64,000 nucleotides of DNA from Bacteroidales bacterium (GCA_021738625.1 JAIPBS010000013.1:1-64000); one strand, 5' to 3'; positions 16,167-25,128 are shown, numbered from the stretch's first letter. Program-made: numbers and translations. Notes: a model not told the origin generated them from the letters alone.

Positions 16167-18305
16167 ATGATACCCAATCAATCAAGATTTATTTCAACAT
16201 TTATAGCGATCCTTCTTCTGTTTTGGTCCTGCATTTTCGCGCAGGCGCAACAGGTGAACCTGCCCGCCCCTGCCGGTTTGCAGATTGATACGAGCGCATC
16301 GGTGTTCATCTGGTCTTCTCCCATAAACAACAAAGTACATTTGCCCCGGCTGCTCGGCTTCAGGGTATTTCTTGACGGAGCTGACACTGCTTTTACTGAA
16401 GACACCGCCTATACTTTTCCATATCTTACTTACGGGCAATCATATACAGCGGGAGTTTGCGCGATGTACTCCATGGGAAATTCGGATACGGTTGAGCTGG
16501 ATTTTACTTCCGGCTGGTTGCCTCCGCCCAACAGCGTTGTGGCAGAGAATGTCGAAAATTGTGGGTATGTGGAATGGGAGTATCCGCTCAACGACTCACT
16601 GCAAGAACCCGAAAACCTTCTGAATTACGCGTTTTATGTAAATGATGGGTTCATCAGAAATGTTGACAAGGATAGCCTGTCGCTTTACTATGTCACACAA
16701 TCATTCCAGTATTACTGGTTTGGGGTTGCGGCCGTATATGATCTTGGGATGTATGGTTTGCCCGATGAAACGGCAGAATCCCAGGTCGTTTGGTCCGATA
16801 CGTTATTTATCGGTCTTATATGGAATTTACCTTTTACCGAAGAATGGGATTATGGAAACTTCGAAGCCAATATGTGGGAGCATGAATGCACGGACAACTG
16901 GATCGTTGACCTGGAAAACGGATCGTCTGCGCCTTCGGCTATGTTCAACGGCTCGAATGCCTTGCAGAATTATGATTGCGATTTAACCACTGTTGAGTTA
17001 TTTGGGACAGCAATTGTTGATGGCGATATCCGGCTTGCGTTCGATCTAAAACTCGAGGATATTTCTTCCGACAGCACCGAATTCTTTAATGTGTATGTGG
17101 ATTATACGGATTCAGCTAAACTGATCAAAAGCATTGCCAACCAGGGCAGCTCCGGCTGGCAGGCTTATGACATCAAGATCACGGAATATGCAAAGGGCTA
17201 TGATTTCCGCATCACTTTCAAGGCAAGCGGTGAAAACACTTCCAACATCGACGCCTGGTTTTTGGATAACATTCGGGTGTATCAGGATTGTTTGCCGCCT
17301 TCCAACCCAAAGTTTCACTGGTTTGAGGGCAATCCGCAAATTACCTTAAAATGGTACCCGCCAGGGATTCATTATCAGGGTTGGTTAGGATATAATGATG
17401 GTACGTTTGAAAATGCACTTGCATCAATTGCCGGTGGCATGGGAGTCGCACAGCAATTCTTCCCTGAAGTAACAAATAGCTCCTGTTATCTTACAAAAGT
17501 CAAATACTTTGTTGGGGATTTTGAAAACTATTCGGGTGAAGAAGAAATTTATATTCTAACAGAAGAAGGTGATAGTGTACTTGCCGGTCCATACTTTCAC
17601 TCGGGAGCGGAACCGGATAGTTGGGTGGAGATTGATATTGATACACTTGAATTTACCGAGGGCGGTTTCATGGTTGCCACATTCAATGTGAACCCCGGGG
17701 GACCCTATGTCGGTGTGGATGACAGCTATTACAACGGAACCCTGTTTTTCGGCGGAATTGGAAATATGACCGAATTATCCGAGATGGGCCCTTATTATTA
17801 TGTTGGAAGTCATATGGCATACATCTATTACCCGGAAAGCAATAATGGCAAGCAGAGAGCGCTGTTGGGTTATAACGTGTTTAAGCAGGTTGACAACCAG
17901 GGATTCGATAAACTAAACACAGGTCTTTTAAACGAATGTATCTATACTGACACTATTGATTTTTCTTTAATTAACGAATACTTTGTACAGGCAGTATATG
18001 ATCAATGTGAAGCCAATTCCGATACCATTTTTCCAATCATTTACTTGCAAAACAATGAACATATGATAGATGCATGTGTAGATATCTTCCCCAACCCCGT
18101 CTCCCGTCATTTCACCATTGAAAGCACTGAAAAGATTGAAGGCATAAGAATTTTCTCGCTACAGGCTGAATTGATACGAAGCATTGAAAACATCAACCAA
18201 AAGACTTTTGAGGCGGATGTTTCCGGCCTGCCCAACGGACTTTATGTGGTCAGTGTCAGGACTTCCTCCGGCATTACAAACCAAAAAATACTTATCCATA
18301 AATAA
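16167..18305 (+). CDS. Secreted T9SS protein, shorter paralog of its neighbour
   Basis: A 712-residue protein with signal peptide (FISTFIAILLLFWSCIFAQA). FN3-like modules open with NLPAPAGLQIDTSASVFIWS. The MAM/anchor-J-like domain (EEWDYGNFEANMWEHEC to AWFLDNIRVYQDC, about 225-380) closely parallels the upstream paralog. An insert of about 150 residues (GWLGYNDGTFENALASIAGG) resembles the propeptide-like anchor region seen at the start of the neighbour. A type A sorting domain (IFPNPVSRHFTIES ... GLYVVSV ... KILIHK) ends it. Only 12 bases separate the two genes, so cotranscription is likely. A cell-surface role is inferred; substrate unknown. Confidence 0.8.
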   Translation: MIPNQSRFISTFIAILLLFWSCIFAQAQQVNLPAPAGLQIDTSASVFIWSSPINNKVHLPRLLGFRVFLDGADTAFTEDTAYTFPYLTYGQSYTAGVCAMYSMGNSDTVELDFTSGWLPPPNSVVAENVENCGYVEWEYPLNDSLQEPENLLNYAFYVNDGFIRNVDKDSLSLYYVTQSFQYYWFGVAAVYDLGMYGLPDETAESQVVWSDTLFIGLIWNLPFTEEWDYGNFEANMWEHECTDNWIVDLENGSSAPSAMFNGSNALQNYDCDLTTVELFGTAIVDGDIRLAFDLKLEDISSDSTEFFNVYVDYTDSAKLIKSIANQGSSGWQAYDIKITEYAKGYDFRITFKASGENTSNIDAWFLDNIRVYQDCLPPSNPKFHWFEGNPQITLKWYPPGIHYQGWLGYNDGTFENALASIAGGMGVAQQFFPEVTNSSCYLTKVKYFVGDFENYSGEEEIYILTEEGDSVLAGPYFHSGAEPDSWVEIDIDTLEFTEGGFMVATFNVNPGGPYVGVDDSYYNGTLFFGGIGNMTELSEMGPYYYVGSHMAYIYYPESNNGKQRALLGYNVFKQVDNQGFDKLNTGLLNECIYTDTIDFSLINEYFVQAVYDQCEANSDTIFPIIYLQNNEHMIDACVDIFPNPVSRHFTIESTEKIEGIRIFSLQAELIRSIENINQKTFEADVSGLPNGLYVVSVRTSSGITNQKILIHK

Positions 18306-18470
18306 ATTAATTGGGCAGGAAACTCAGCATCGTTCATTGAAACCATTTTAATCAAAATACAACCCGTAGGCTACAACCGGCTGTATCGTATAATGCGCCC
18401 GGGATCAACTGCTATTCCGTCCAGCATTGTGCTGCCTCCATCATTTCTCCTGAAAATCAAAGCACATAAA

Positions 18471-18496
18471 AAAGCCATCCCGGAAAGGATGGCTTT
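18471..18496 (-). terminator. Terminator of the hydrogenase operon
   Basis: AAAGCCATCC (18471-18480) and GGATGGCTTT (18487-18496) form a perfect 10-bp stem with a 6-base loop. Read on the minus strand the stem runs into TTTTTTATG. It lies 30 bases after the stop of the last hox-operon gene. Confidence 0.8.
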
Positions 18497-18526
18497 GATC
18501 ATTATATTTGATTGTGTTCGCTCAGT

Positions 18527-19501
18527 TTATTCGATGGTTCTTTTCATGAACTGCACGCGTGTAAATGCTGCGTTGCTTTCTTTGTCTTTTACCACCTTGC
18601 CTTTGAAGTCATCGATGGATTTATAGCCTTTCTTGTCCATCCAGTTGTTGAGTCCTTCCAGGATGTTGTCGATATAACCGATGCCGTTTTTGAAAAGCAC
18701 CGTACATACCTGCGCAGCGTCTGCACCTGCCAGTAGTTGTTTGATCACACCTTCCGCTGAGTGAATCCCGGTTCCGGCAGCCACCTGGCAGTTGATCTTG
18801 TTTTTGATGATGCTCACCCAGCGCAGCGACATGGTCAGCTCTTCAGGTGCGCTGTAATAGTTTTCATATTCGATCTTTTCGGTTTCCACATCGATGTCGG
18901 GGCGGAAGTAACGGTTGAAGATCACCAATCCGTCGGCTCCGGCTTCGATCAGCCTTTTGGATATCTTCAGGTAGTTGGTGAAGCAGGGGCCGATCTTCAC
19001 GGCAACCGGTACCTTCACATATTTCTTTACTTCCGTAACAATATCGACGTATTTGTCTTCGATGTCTTTGCTGCTGATGTTTTCATCAAAGGGGCAAATC
19101 GAAATGTTCAGCTCCAGCCCGTCGATACCGGCTTCTTCCAGCCTGGTGGCGAACTTAGGCCACTCCTTGGCTGTGATACAGTTGATGCTGGCGATGATCG
19201 GAATATCGGTATAATCCTTGGCTTCTTTGATCAGTCTGACATATTCCTTCACACCCTGCCCCTTGCTGTGCTCGTTGACATAATCAACTGCTTCGGGGAA
19301 CCAGAAATATTTGTGGTCGTAGGTTTCCAGCTTTTCCACATCGGCAAGCAGCTGCTCCTCGAAGAGGGATTTCAGCACGATGGCGCCTGCGCCGTGATCG
19401 GCACATTTTTTAATGTCGTCAATGGTTGAGGTAAGTTTTGAACTACTTACAATTACGGGATTCTTCAGTTGAAGTCCCATATAACTTGTTGCCAGATCCA
19501 T
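18527..19501 (-). CDS. Dihydroorotate-dehydrogenase-like flavoprotein in the hydrogenase operon
   Basis: A 324-residue TIM-barrel flavoprotein of the DHODH/PreA superfamily. It shows the N-terminal SYMGLQLKNPVIVSSS, the FMN-phosphate region (AAGTGIHSAEGVIKQLLAGADAAQVCTVLF) and VAVKIGP. The active-site loop ELNISICPFDENI has a residue inserted relative to the NxSCPN motif of true DHODHs, so pyrimidine synthesis is doubtful. No Fe-S cysteine clusters. It is the last gene of the hox operon, 12 bases after the maturation protease, and is followed by the terminator. A redox partner or electron sink for the hydrogenase is an inference. Confidence 0.82.
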   Translation of the reverse strand: MDLATSYMGLQLKNPVIVSSSKLTSTIDDIKKCADHGAGAIVLKSLFEEQLLADVEKLETYDHKYFWFPEAVDYVNEHSKGQGVKEYVRLIKEAKDYTDIPIIASINCITAKEWPKFATRLEEAGIDGLELNISICPFDENISSKDIEDKYVDIVTEVKKYVKVPVAVKIGPCFTNYLKISKRLIEAGADGLVIFNRYFRPDIDVETEKIEYENYYSAPEELTMSLRWVSIIKNKINCQVAAGTGIHSAEGVIKQLLAGADAAQVCTVLFKNGIGYIDNILEGLNNWMDKKGYKSIDDFKGKVVKDKESNAAFTRVQFMKRTIE

Positions 19502-19513
19502 ATGTTTTAATTT

Positions 19514-20017
19514 TTAATTAATATCCGTTTTGTTACAGCTCTTTAAAAATTTATCCGGATTCATCAGTTTCTCCGGGTCTTTGATTCTTTGCTGACAGTA
19601 ATCCAAAGCTTTCTCCATGTTTTGCACCGCTTTGACCGTGAGTCCTTCCCTGAATTCCCACTCGTATCCCCTGATATGCATCAGATACGTTAGTGGCGCT
19701 TTTCCGAATACCTGCTCACAAAGGGCGTAAATATATCCGGGTGAGGCGGCGTGGCTTGTAAAAGTCACATCCTTTTTGGCATCTACCCGTGTTACACAAA
19801 AATCATCTACTTCTTCAACGGATGCATCCACGAATATCACGATTTCTTTGTCGGATATTTCGTGGGCATCCTCTATATTCAGTTGATAATTACTGTCGAA
19901 ATAAACCTCATTGATTTTCTCTTTTTTCACCCATGCTTCCATACGGTTAACGAATTCAGCTCCCAATCCGTCATCCTGTCTTCCCGGGTTTCCGTAGCCG
20001 TATAAAAGGATTTTCAT
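19514..20017 (-). CDS. hoxW: [NiFe]-hydrogenase maturation protease (HoxW/HycI type)
   Basis: A 167-residue endopeptidase of the M52 family. The start MKILLYGYGNPGRQDDGLG carries the nickel-sensing acidic residue (Asp in RQDDG). A second conserved Asp lies in VIFVDAS, and the His in FTSHAASPGYI. It removes the C-terminal tail of HoxH after nickel insertion. It begins three bases after the hoxH stop, as expected for a dedicated protease. The C-terminus (LMNPDKFLKSCNKTDIN) extends beyond the usual domain. The symbol is by operon context. Confidence 0.9.
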   Translation of the reverse strand: MKILLYGYGNPGRQDDGLGAEFVNRMEAWVKKEKINEVYFDSNYQLNIEDAHEISDKEIVIFVDASVEEVDDFCVTRVDAKKDVTFTSHAASPGYIYALCEQVFGKAPLTYLMHIRGYEWEFREGLTVKAVQNMEKALDYCQQRIKDPEKLMNPDKFLKSCNKTDIN

Positions 20018-20020
20018 ACA

Positions 20021-21472
20021 TTATTTCCTTTTCTTATCAATCAGGTTGTTGTTCTTATCGTACAATGCAATCTCCAGCGGCATTTGTCCGAGAGCATGTG
20101 TTGCGCAGCTCAGGCAGGGATCGTAAGCCCTGATGGCTACTTCCACGGCATTCATCATGCCTTCTGTGATCTCCGACTGACCGTTCATCCAGTCTTTGGC
20201 AATGTGGTTCACCGCCAGGTTCATGGGTTCATTGTTGTTGGTTGTTGAAACAATGAGGTTGGCCATGGTGATCTCGTCGCGTTCATTGATCTTGTAGTGA
20301 TGAAACAGGGTACCGCGGGGGGCTTCGATCAAACCGACACCTTCATTCTGTTTGGTTCCCTTGGTCACCAGGTCATCGCCCTGTATATCCGGATCGTTCA
20401 GCAATTCCTTGATTATCTCTGCCGAGTGCAGTGTTTCGATCAGGCGTGCCCAGTGATAATGCATGGTCATGTTGTTGGGTTTGCCGTTGGTATATGCCTT
20501 GAACTCTTCAAAAGCCTTTTGCGCCTTTGGGGTGGGGATGAATTCCGCCGTATTCAGGCGCGCCAGTGGACCTACCCTGTACCAGCCTTCTTGCTTGCCA
20601 TATTCAAGCATATAAGGAAATTTCATATAGCTCCAGTTGCGTACTTCCTCGCCGATGTATTCCAGGTAATCCTGATAATCCACATCGTGCAGGATTTTCT
20701 TGCCTTCCGCGTCAACGGCGCGCAGCACCCCATGATAAAGATCGAGTGCGCCGTCTTTCCTCACCAGGCTCAGGTGGTTGGATGGGAAAGTGGCGTAATT
20801 GTCGATCAGGTCTTTGTGCTTGCTGTGATAATCTTTAAAGAAATCCAGTGAAGCTTCCGACCATTCAATCATCTTATCGATGTTCATCGGATCATCTCCT
20901 TTGAGAAAGAAATCTTTTTCCTCGTCGCTGAGATTTTTGTTGATCCCTCCGGGTATGGCGCCTGTTCCGTGGATTTTCTTACCGGCTGTGGCGCGGATAA
21001 TTTCCTGTCCGTATTTGCGCATCATCACGCCCATCACGGCCAGGTCTTTGTGTTCTTTGGCCACACCGATCACATTCCTGATAGCCGGGTCGGCATCAAT
21101 ACCAAACAGCAGGTCGGGTGATACAAGGTGAAAGAAATGCAAGGCATGTGACTGGAACATTTGTCCGTAGTGCATCAAACGGCGCATTTTTTCGCCTGCG
21201 GGGGTAAGACCTTCTCCGGTACCTGCGCCCACGATCACGTCCATGGCTTTGGCTGCGGCCAGATGGTGTGAAACGGGACAAATTCCGCAAAGACGCTGTA
21301 CCAGCACGGGAGCTTCCCAGTAAGGGCGTCCCTGTGCAAATCTTTCAAAACCGCGAAATTCAACAATATGTAAGCGACTCTGAACTACATTGTTATTGTC
21401 ATCCAGGTGAATGGTTACTTTGCCGTGACCTTCAACCCTGGTGACTGGTTCTATTGTTATTTTCTTCGTCAT
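20021..21472 (-). CDS. hoxH: [NiFe]-hydrogenase large subunit HoxH (group 3)
   Basis: A 483-residue catalytic subunit. Nickel ligands are in LCGICPVSHH (Cys62, Cys65) and DPCLSCATHA (Cys453, Cys456). Processing should occur after His459 and remove a 24-residue tail. The RVEGHGKVTIHLD start and the length match HoxH of NAD-reducing group 3d enzymes and related group 3 hydrogenases. It performs the reversible H2/proton reaction in the cytoplasm with HoxY. Its neighbours hoxY (14 bases upstream) and the protease (3 bases downstream) confirm the assignment. The subgroup (3d) is an inference. Confidence 0.96.
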   Translation of the reverse strand: MTKKITIEPVTRVEGHGKVTIHLDDNNNVVQSRLHIVEFRGFERFAQGRPYWEAPVLVQRLCGICPVSHHLAAAKAMDVIVGAGTGEGLTPAGEKMRRLMHYGQMFQSHALHFFHLVSPDLLFGIDADPAIRNVIGVAKEHKDLAVMGVMMRKYGQEIIRATAGKKIHGTGAIPGGINKNLSDEEKDFFLKGDDPMNIDKMIEWSEASLDFFKDYHSKHKDLIDNYATFPSNHLSLVRKDGALDLYHGVLRAVDAEGKKILHDVDYQDYLEYIGEEVRNWSYMKFPYMLEYGKQEGWYRVGPLARLNTAEFIPTPKAQKAFEEFKAYTNGKPNNMTMHYHWARLIETLHSAEIIKELLNDPDIQGDDLVTKGTKQNEGVGLIEAPRGTLFHHYKINERDEITMANLIVSTTNNNEPMNLAVNHIAKDWMNGQSEITEGMMNAVEVAIRAYDPCLSCATHALGQMPLEIALYDKNNNLIDKKRK

Positions 21473-21486
21473 ATCTTATTACGATT

Positions 21487-22035
21487 TTAATCAAATTTAA
21501 CAACTTCGTAAGGCAACTTCATCTCATTTCCTGTAACCAGGGCTGCCACGGCTTCCCAGATCAGTTCGGCCCTGGGTGGGCATCCCGGAAGGTAATAGTC
21601 GATCTTCACCACCTCATGGCAGGGATAAACCCGGTCGGTGATCATGGGAAGTTCATCATCATTCGGAAGAATACCTTCCTTATTGTTTTCAACCGATGGA
21701 ACGCCAAGGTAGGCTTCCGCGATGCATTCTTTCACAGGTATGCCGTTGCGCAATGCAGGCAAACCGCCCATGATGGCGCATTCGCCGACAGAAACCAGGA
21801 TTTTGCAATTCTTCCTGAAGTCTTTCAACACGTGGGCGTTTTCGCTGTTGCAAACGCCGCCTTCGATCAAACCGATATCGCAGGGTTTGGTAAACTCCTT
21901 GATATCGTCGATCGGGGATTTATTAAACTCAACCAGCTCGATCAGATCGAGTATCTTTTCATCAATGTCGAGTAAGGACATATGGCATCCAAAACAGCCT
22001 GCCAAAGATGTTGTTGCTACTACTGGTTTACTCAT
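21487..22035 (-). CDS. hoxY: [NiFe]-hydrogenase small subunit HoxY
   Basis: A 182-residue small subunit of the short group 3 type. Cysteine motifs for one proximal [4Fe-4S] cluster are visible: AGCFGCHMSLLDID, EGGVCNSEN, VGECAIMGG and LPGCPPRAE. It has no signal peptide, so the enzyme is cytoplasmic. It passes electrons from the Ni-Fe site to the HoxU/HoxF diaphorase. A GGAGG sequence about ten bases before the ATG is a Shine-Dalgarno-like site, unusual for Bacteroidota. The gene is 27 bases after hoxU. Confidence 0.95.
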   Translation of the reverse strand: MSKPVVATTSLAGCFGCHMSLLDIDEKILDLIELVEFNKSPIDDIKEFTKPCDIGLIEGGVCNSENAHVLKDFRKNCKILVSVGECAIMGGLPALRNGIPVKECIAEAYLGVPSVENNKEGILPNDDELPMITDRVYPCHEVVKIDYYLPGCPPRAELIWEAVAALVTGNEMKLPYEVVKFD

Positions 22036-22062
22036 TATATTGTACCTCCATCAATTTTTGAT

Positions 22063-22764
22063 TTAAACTACTTTTTCGATATCGCTGCCAATGGCTTCTT
22101 TGTCGAAGCGTCTGGTTCCGATGGGCTGGCTGAAGCCTGTGCCTTTTTTCAGGATAGAGCCAACCGGGCAATTGTCGGTTGCTTCCTGGATTTTTTCCTC
22201 GGAAAGCCCTGCGGCCAATTCGTGGTCAATGTTGATCTCCACTTTGTGCCCTCTTTCCTGAAAAGCAAATATGTTCTTGCCGTCCTCAGTTTTAATGGTT
22301 CTGATGCAGCGTTTGCATTTGATGCAACGGTTCCTTTCGATCCACAACCTGCTGTCTTGTGTGTCGGGTGTCTTGATGGGGAATTCGTAAGGATAACGTG
22401 GCACCATCATCTGGAAACGGTATGCCAGGGCCTGCAGTTCGCAGTTTCCGCTTTTTTCACATGCCGGGCAGAAGTGGTTTCCTTCAACAAACAGCATCTC
22501 AACGATGGCTTTGCGCATGTCGTTCAGCTCTGAAATGTCGTTCTCGATTTCCATACCCTGCTCAACCGGTGTGGTGCAGGCGGTCATGATACGACCGGCG
22601 TTTTTAATATTACAAATACGGCATGAGCCTGCCGGGATTACATCGCGCAAATGGCAAAGGCTGGGAATGTAAACGCCATTATCTGCTGCGGCATCTACCA
22701 GATTCTGGCCGCGCTCGGCTACACATTCTTTTCCATCTATCGTAAATTTAACTTTTTCGCTCAT
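22063..22764 (-). CDS. hoxU: Hydrogenase diaphorase subunit HoxU
   Basis: A 233-residue Fe-S protein homologous to the N-terminus of NuoG. It carries a plant-type [2Fe-2S] site (PSLCHLRDV ... GSCRIC ... TACTTPV). The His/Cys3 [4Fe-4S] site reads HFCPACEKSGNCELQ. A further [4Fe-4S] site is formed by RCIKCKRCIR and DNCPVGS. It links HoxF to HoxY electronically. The set of three clusters fits HoxU of soluble NAD-reducing hydrogenases. Gap to hoxF is 22 bases. Confidence 0.95.
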   Translation of the reverse strand: MSEKVKFTIDGKECVAERGQNLVDAAADNGVYIPSLCHLRDVIPAGSCRICNIKNAGRIMTACTTPVEQGMEIENDISELNDMRKAIVEMLFVEGNHFCPACEKSGNCELQALAYRFQMMVPRYPYEFPIKTPDTQDSRLWIERNRCIKCKRCIRTIKTEDGKNIFAFQERGHKVEINIDHELAAGLSEEKIQEATDNCPVGSILKKGTGFSQPIGTRRFDKEAIGSDIEKVV

Positions 22765-22786
22765 ATCTGATGTTGTATTTTATTGT

Positions 22787-24583
22787 TTACAAATTGGGTT
22801 TTCTTCCGACATAATCGCATGATTCTTCAACGGCTGATGCCAGGTCGAAGCCCGTGTCGAAGTCCTCATCCATTTTCACATGTTTCTCGTATTCCTCACG
22901 GAAGTTTTCGATGGATGTCAGGATGGGGTTTGCGGCTGTCTGTCCCAAACCACAGCGGTTTGCCATTTTGTTAAATTTGGTCCAGTTTTTCAGTTCGTCA
23001 ATCTCTTCCTTACCGGCTTTGCCCGACATGATCTTCAGGAGCTTGTCTTTGAGGATAACCGTATTGGCACGGCAAACCGTACATGAACCACATGATTCTT
23101 CAATAAAGAATTCGGTAAAGTTTAGTACGATATCTCTAAGCAGGTTCCTGTTATGTCCGATGATGATCATAGAACCGCCCGTGGGCAAGTCTTCAAAACA
23201 AATCGTTCGTTTGAAATCCCTTGGGCTGATCAAAGTGCCCGAGGGTCCGCCAACCTGGATGGCCTTTACGTCCTCCGCTCCTACCATTTCGATGATATCA
23301 CGGATACGCATCCCCCATTCGATTTCATAAACACCCTGGTATTTGCAATCGCCTGAGATACTGAGCAGTTTGGTTCCGGCGCTTTCGCGCGATCCCATCA
23401 TGGTAAACCAATCGGCTCCTTTTTCAATGATCCTTACCACGCTGCACAATGACTCAACATTGTTTACCACGGTAGGTTCGTCCATATAACCCTTTTGTAC
23501 CGGGAAAGGAGGACGGTTTCTGGGTTCGCCTCTTTTTCCTTCGCAAGATTCGATCAAAGCGGTTTCCTCACCGCAAACATAGGCGCCTGCTCCGAATTGA
23601 ATTCGGATATCGAAATCAAAACCTTCCTTGCCCAGGATGTTTTTACCCAGCAGGTTGGCTTCACGCATTTCGTTGAGAACGCTTTCGAGATAATTCTTCA
23701 GGTATTTGTATTCGTAGCGTAGGTAAAGAATCCCCTGTTTGGCATCCAGAGCATAACCGGCAACGGCCATTCCTTCAAAAACAAGCTTTGGTTTTTCGGT
23801 AAGTAATACGCGTTCTTTGAATGTGCCGGGTTCGCCTTCGTCGGCATTGCACATCAGGTAGGTTTCTTCCGATTGCGTTCTGCGGCAGAAATCCCATTTC
23901 AATCCAACCGGGAAACCGGCACCGCCGCGTCCCCTGAGGTAAGAATCTTTCACAATGCCAACAACTTCGTCGGGAGTCATACCAGTAACCTTTTTCAAAG
24001 ATGTACCGGTTTCATAGTCTGAGAAAAGAACCGGTCCTTTTTTTCTGATGTTGTTGAACACCATCGACTTTACAAGGTCGGAGGCATTGTGGCCGTCTCC
24101 GTATTTTTCAACCATTTCATCAATGGTTTTTCCGGCTTTCATGTCGAGCACCAGGTCCTTAACTTTGTAGGGATCGAGTTTGGTGAACACCTTACCGTTG
24201 ATAATGGCGGCGGGTTCCTGGTCGCTCATTCCGATACAGGAAGTGGAATACAGGCCGATTTTTCCGTCTTCGCTAAGGGATTCAAATTTGCAACCGGCTT
24301 CTTTTTCAAAAGCTTCGGCCACATCTGCCCTGCCCATCATGTCGGCTACCGCACTATTGTTCAGGTAAACCGTGTAATCCCCGATGTTATCACGTGTAAA
24401 GAAGTGATAAAAAGACAAGGTCTGAATCACATCCACTTTGGAAATGTTCAGGGTCTTGGCAACTTCTTCTATGGCCTCATCCGGAATGTGGCCATTTTTG
24501 CACTGGATTTCAAGTAGAATATCCATCAACCGGGTTGCGTCATTGTTGTATTCTTCACAAATACTTTTAACACTTTTTCCCAT
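22787..24583 (-). CDS. hoxF: NAD(H)-binding diaphorase subunit HoxF (NuoE-NuoF fusion)
   Basis: A 598-residue flavoprotein. Residues about 1-150 are NuoE-like, but of the four [2Fe-2S] cysteines only one is left (TSCIGMSDQEPA); the first pair is replaced in YLNNSAVADMMG. The NuoF part has the FMN/NAD sites GRGGAGFPVGLKW, GEPGTFKER and GAGAYVCGEETALI, and the [4Fe-4S] cysteines in ESCGSCTVC and NRCGLG. It exchanges electrons between NAD(H) and H2. First gene of the operon, with a Rex-type operator upstream. Length is close to the roughly 600 residues of HoxF in soluble hydrogenases. Confidence 0.95.
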   Translation of the reverse strand: MGKSVKSICEEYNNDATRLMDILLEIQCKNGHIPDEAIEEVAKTLNISKVDVIQTLSFYHFFTRDNIGDYTVYLNNSAVADMMGRADVAEAFEKEAGCKFESLSEDGKIGLYSTSCIGMSDQEPAAIINGKVFTKLDPYKVKDLVLDMKAGKTIDEMVEKYGDGHNASDLVKSMVFNNIRKKGPVLFSDYETGTSLKKVTGMTPDEVVGIVKDSYLRGRGGAGFPVGLKWDFCRRTQSEETYLMCNADEGEPGTFKERVLLTEKPKLVFEGMAVAGYALDAKQGILYLRYEYKYLKNYLESVLNEMREANLLGKNILGKEGFDFDIRIQFGAGAYVCGEETALIESCEGKRGEPRNRPPFPVQKGYMDEPTVVNNVESLCSVVRIIEKGADWFTMMGSRESAGTKLLSISGDCKYQGVYEIEWGMRIRDIIEMVGAEDVKAIQVGGPSGTLISPRDFKRTICFEDLPTGGSMIIIGHNRNLLRDIVLNFTEFFIEESCGSCTVCRANTVILKDKLLKIMSGKAGKEEIDELKNWTKFNKMANRCGLGQTAANPILTSIENFREEYEKHVKMDEDFDTGFDLASAVEESCDYVGRKPNL

Positions 24584-24640
24584 ATAAACTACATTTAATT
24601 TTTGGATAATAAATTCTTTAATATCAGAAATTTAGGCTAT

Positions 24641-24658
24641 TTGTTAATTAATTAACAA
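24641..24658. promoter_or_regulatory. Perfect Rex-type operator at the hoxF promoter
   Basis: TTGTTAATTAATTAACAA is a perfect 18-bp palindrome of the form TTGTTAA-N4-TTAACAA. It lies two bases downstream of the minus-strand -7 box, so it would cover the hoxF transcription start. Rex is known to release such sites when NADH/NAD+ rises. Confidence 0.85.
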
Positions 24659-24660
24659 TC

Positions 24661-24668
24661 CAAAATTA
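24661..24668 (-). promoter_or_regulatory. hoxF promoter -7 element
   Basis: TAATTTTG on the minus strand matches TAnnTTTG. Initiation a few bases later would fall inside the Rex palindrome and leave a leader of about 70 bases before hoxF. No clear -33 TTTG at standard spacing is seen. Confidence 0.6.
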
Positions 24669-24747
24669 CTTCTTTTTTCGCATACAGCCCACTATTTCAA
24701 AAATTTAGAATGTATATAAATAGATTAGATGTTTTACATGCAGATAT

Positions 24748-24950
24748 TTAAATGTTTTTGTTTTTCACGAAATATGCAATCTCCTCCAGTATATTGATGA
24801 TGTTAAATCACGCCGGACCTGTACCGGTTTCAAATTACACATTCTGGCCAGGTCATGGGAATAGATGTGCGCCTCCTCCAGGTATCTGTATTTTAACAGC
24901 AACCTTCGGTAGCGGCTTAAACGTTGTACTGTCCTGACAGGTAGTTTCAT
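24748..24950 (-). pseudogene. Internally deleted second rex gene
   Basis: From the ATG at 24950 the frame reads MKLPVRTVQRLSRYRRLLL ... IYSHDLARM ... VQVRRDL, the N-terminal DNA-binding region of Rex (compare LPHKTIERLSQYRRALL ... VQVRRDI in the intact rex at 31849). The in-frame product stops after 61 codons. In another frame the same DNA encodes IINILEEIAYFVKNKNI and a stop at 24748, which aligns with the very C-terminus of Rex (DMITSLEKVAFFVKTH). The NAD-binding Rossmann domain, roughly 145 codons, is therefore missing and the ends are joined out of frame. A -7-like TACATTTG (24975-24982, minus) still precedes it. Confidence 0.75.
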
Positions 24951-25128
24951 CAGCACTGAATCCTTTTAGGCCTGCAAATGTATCTACCATTTGTATGTAT
25001 GTAGCACGGCTTTATAATTTAAATTCATTATCAATAGACCTGGTTGGCAGAATTTTTCTGGAAAAACAAGGAGCGGCAAATAATCGGGTTTCCTATTCGT
25101 TGGGAATAGTTAAGAATAAAGGTATGAT

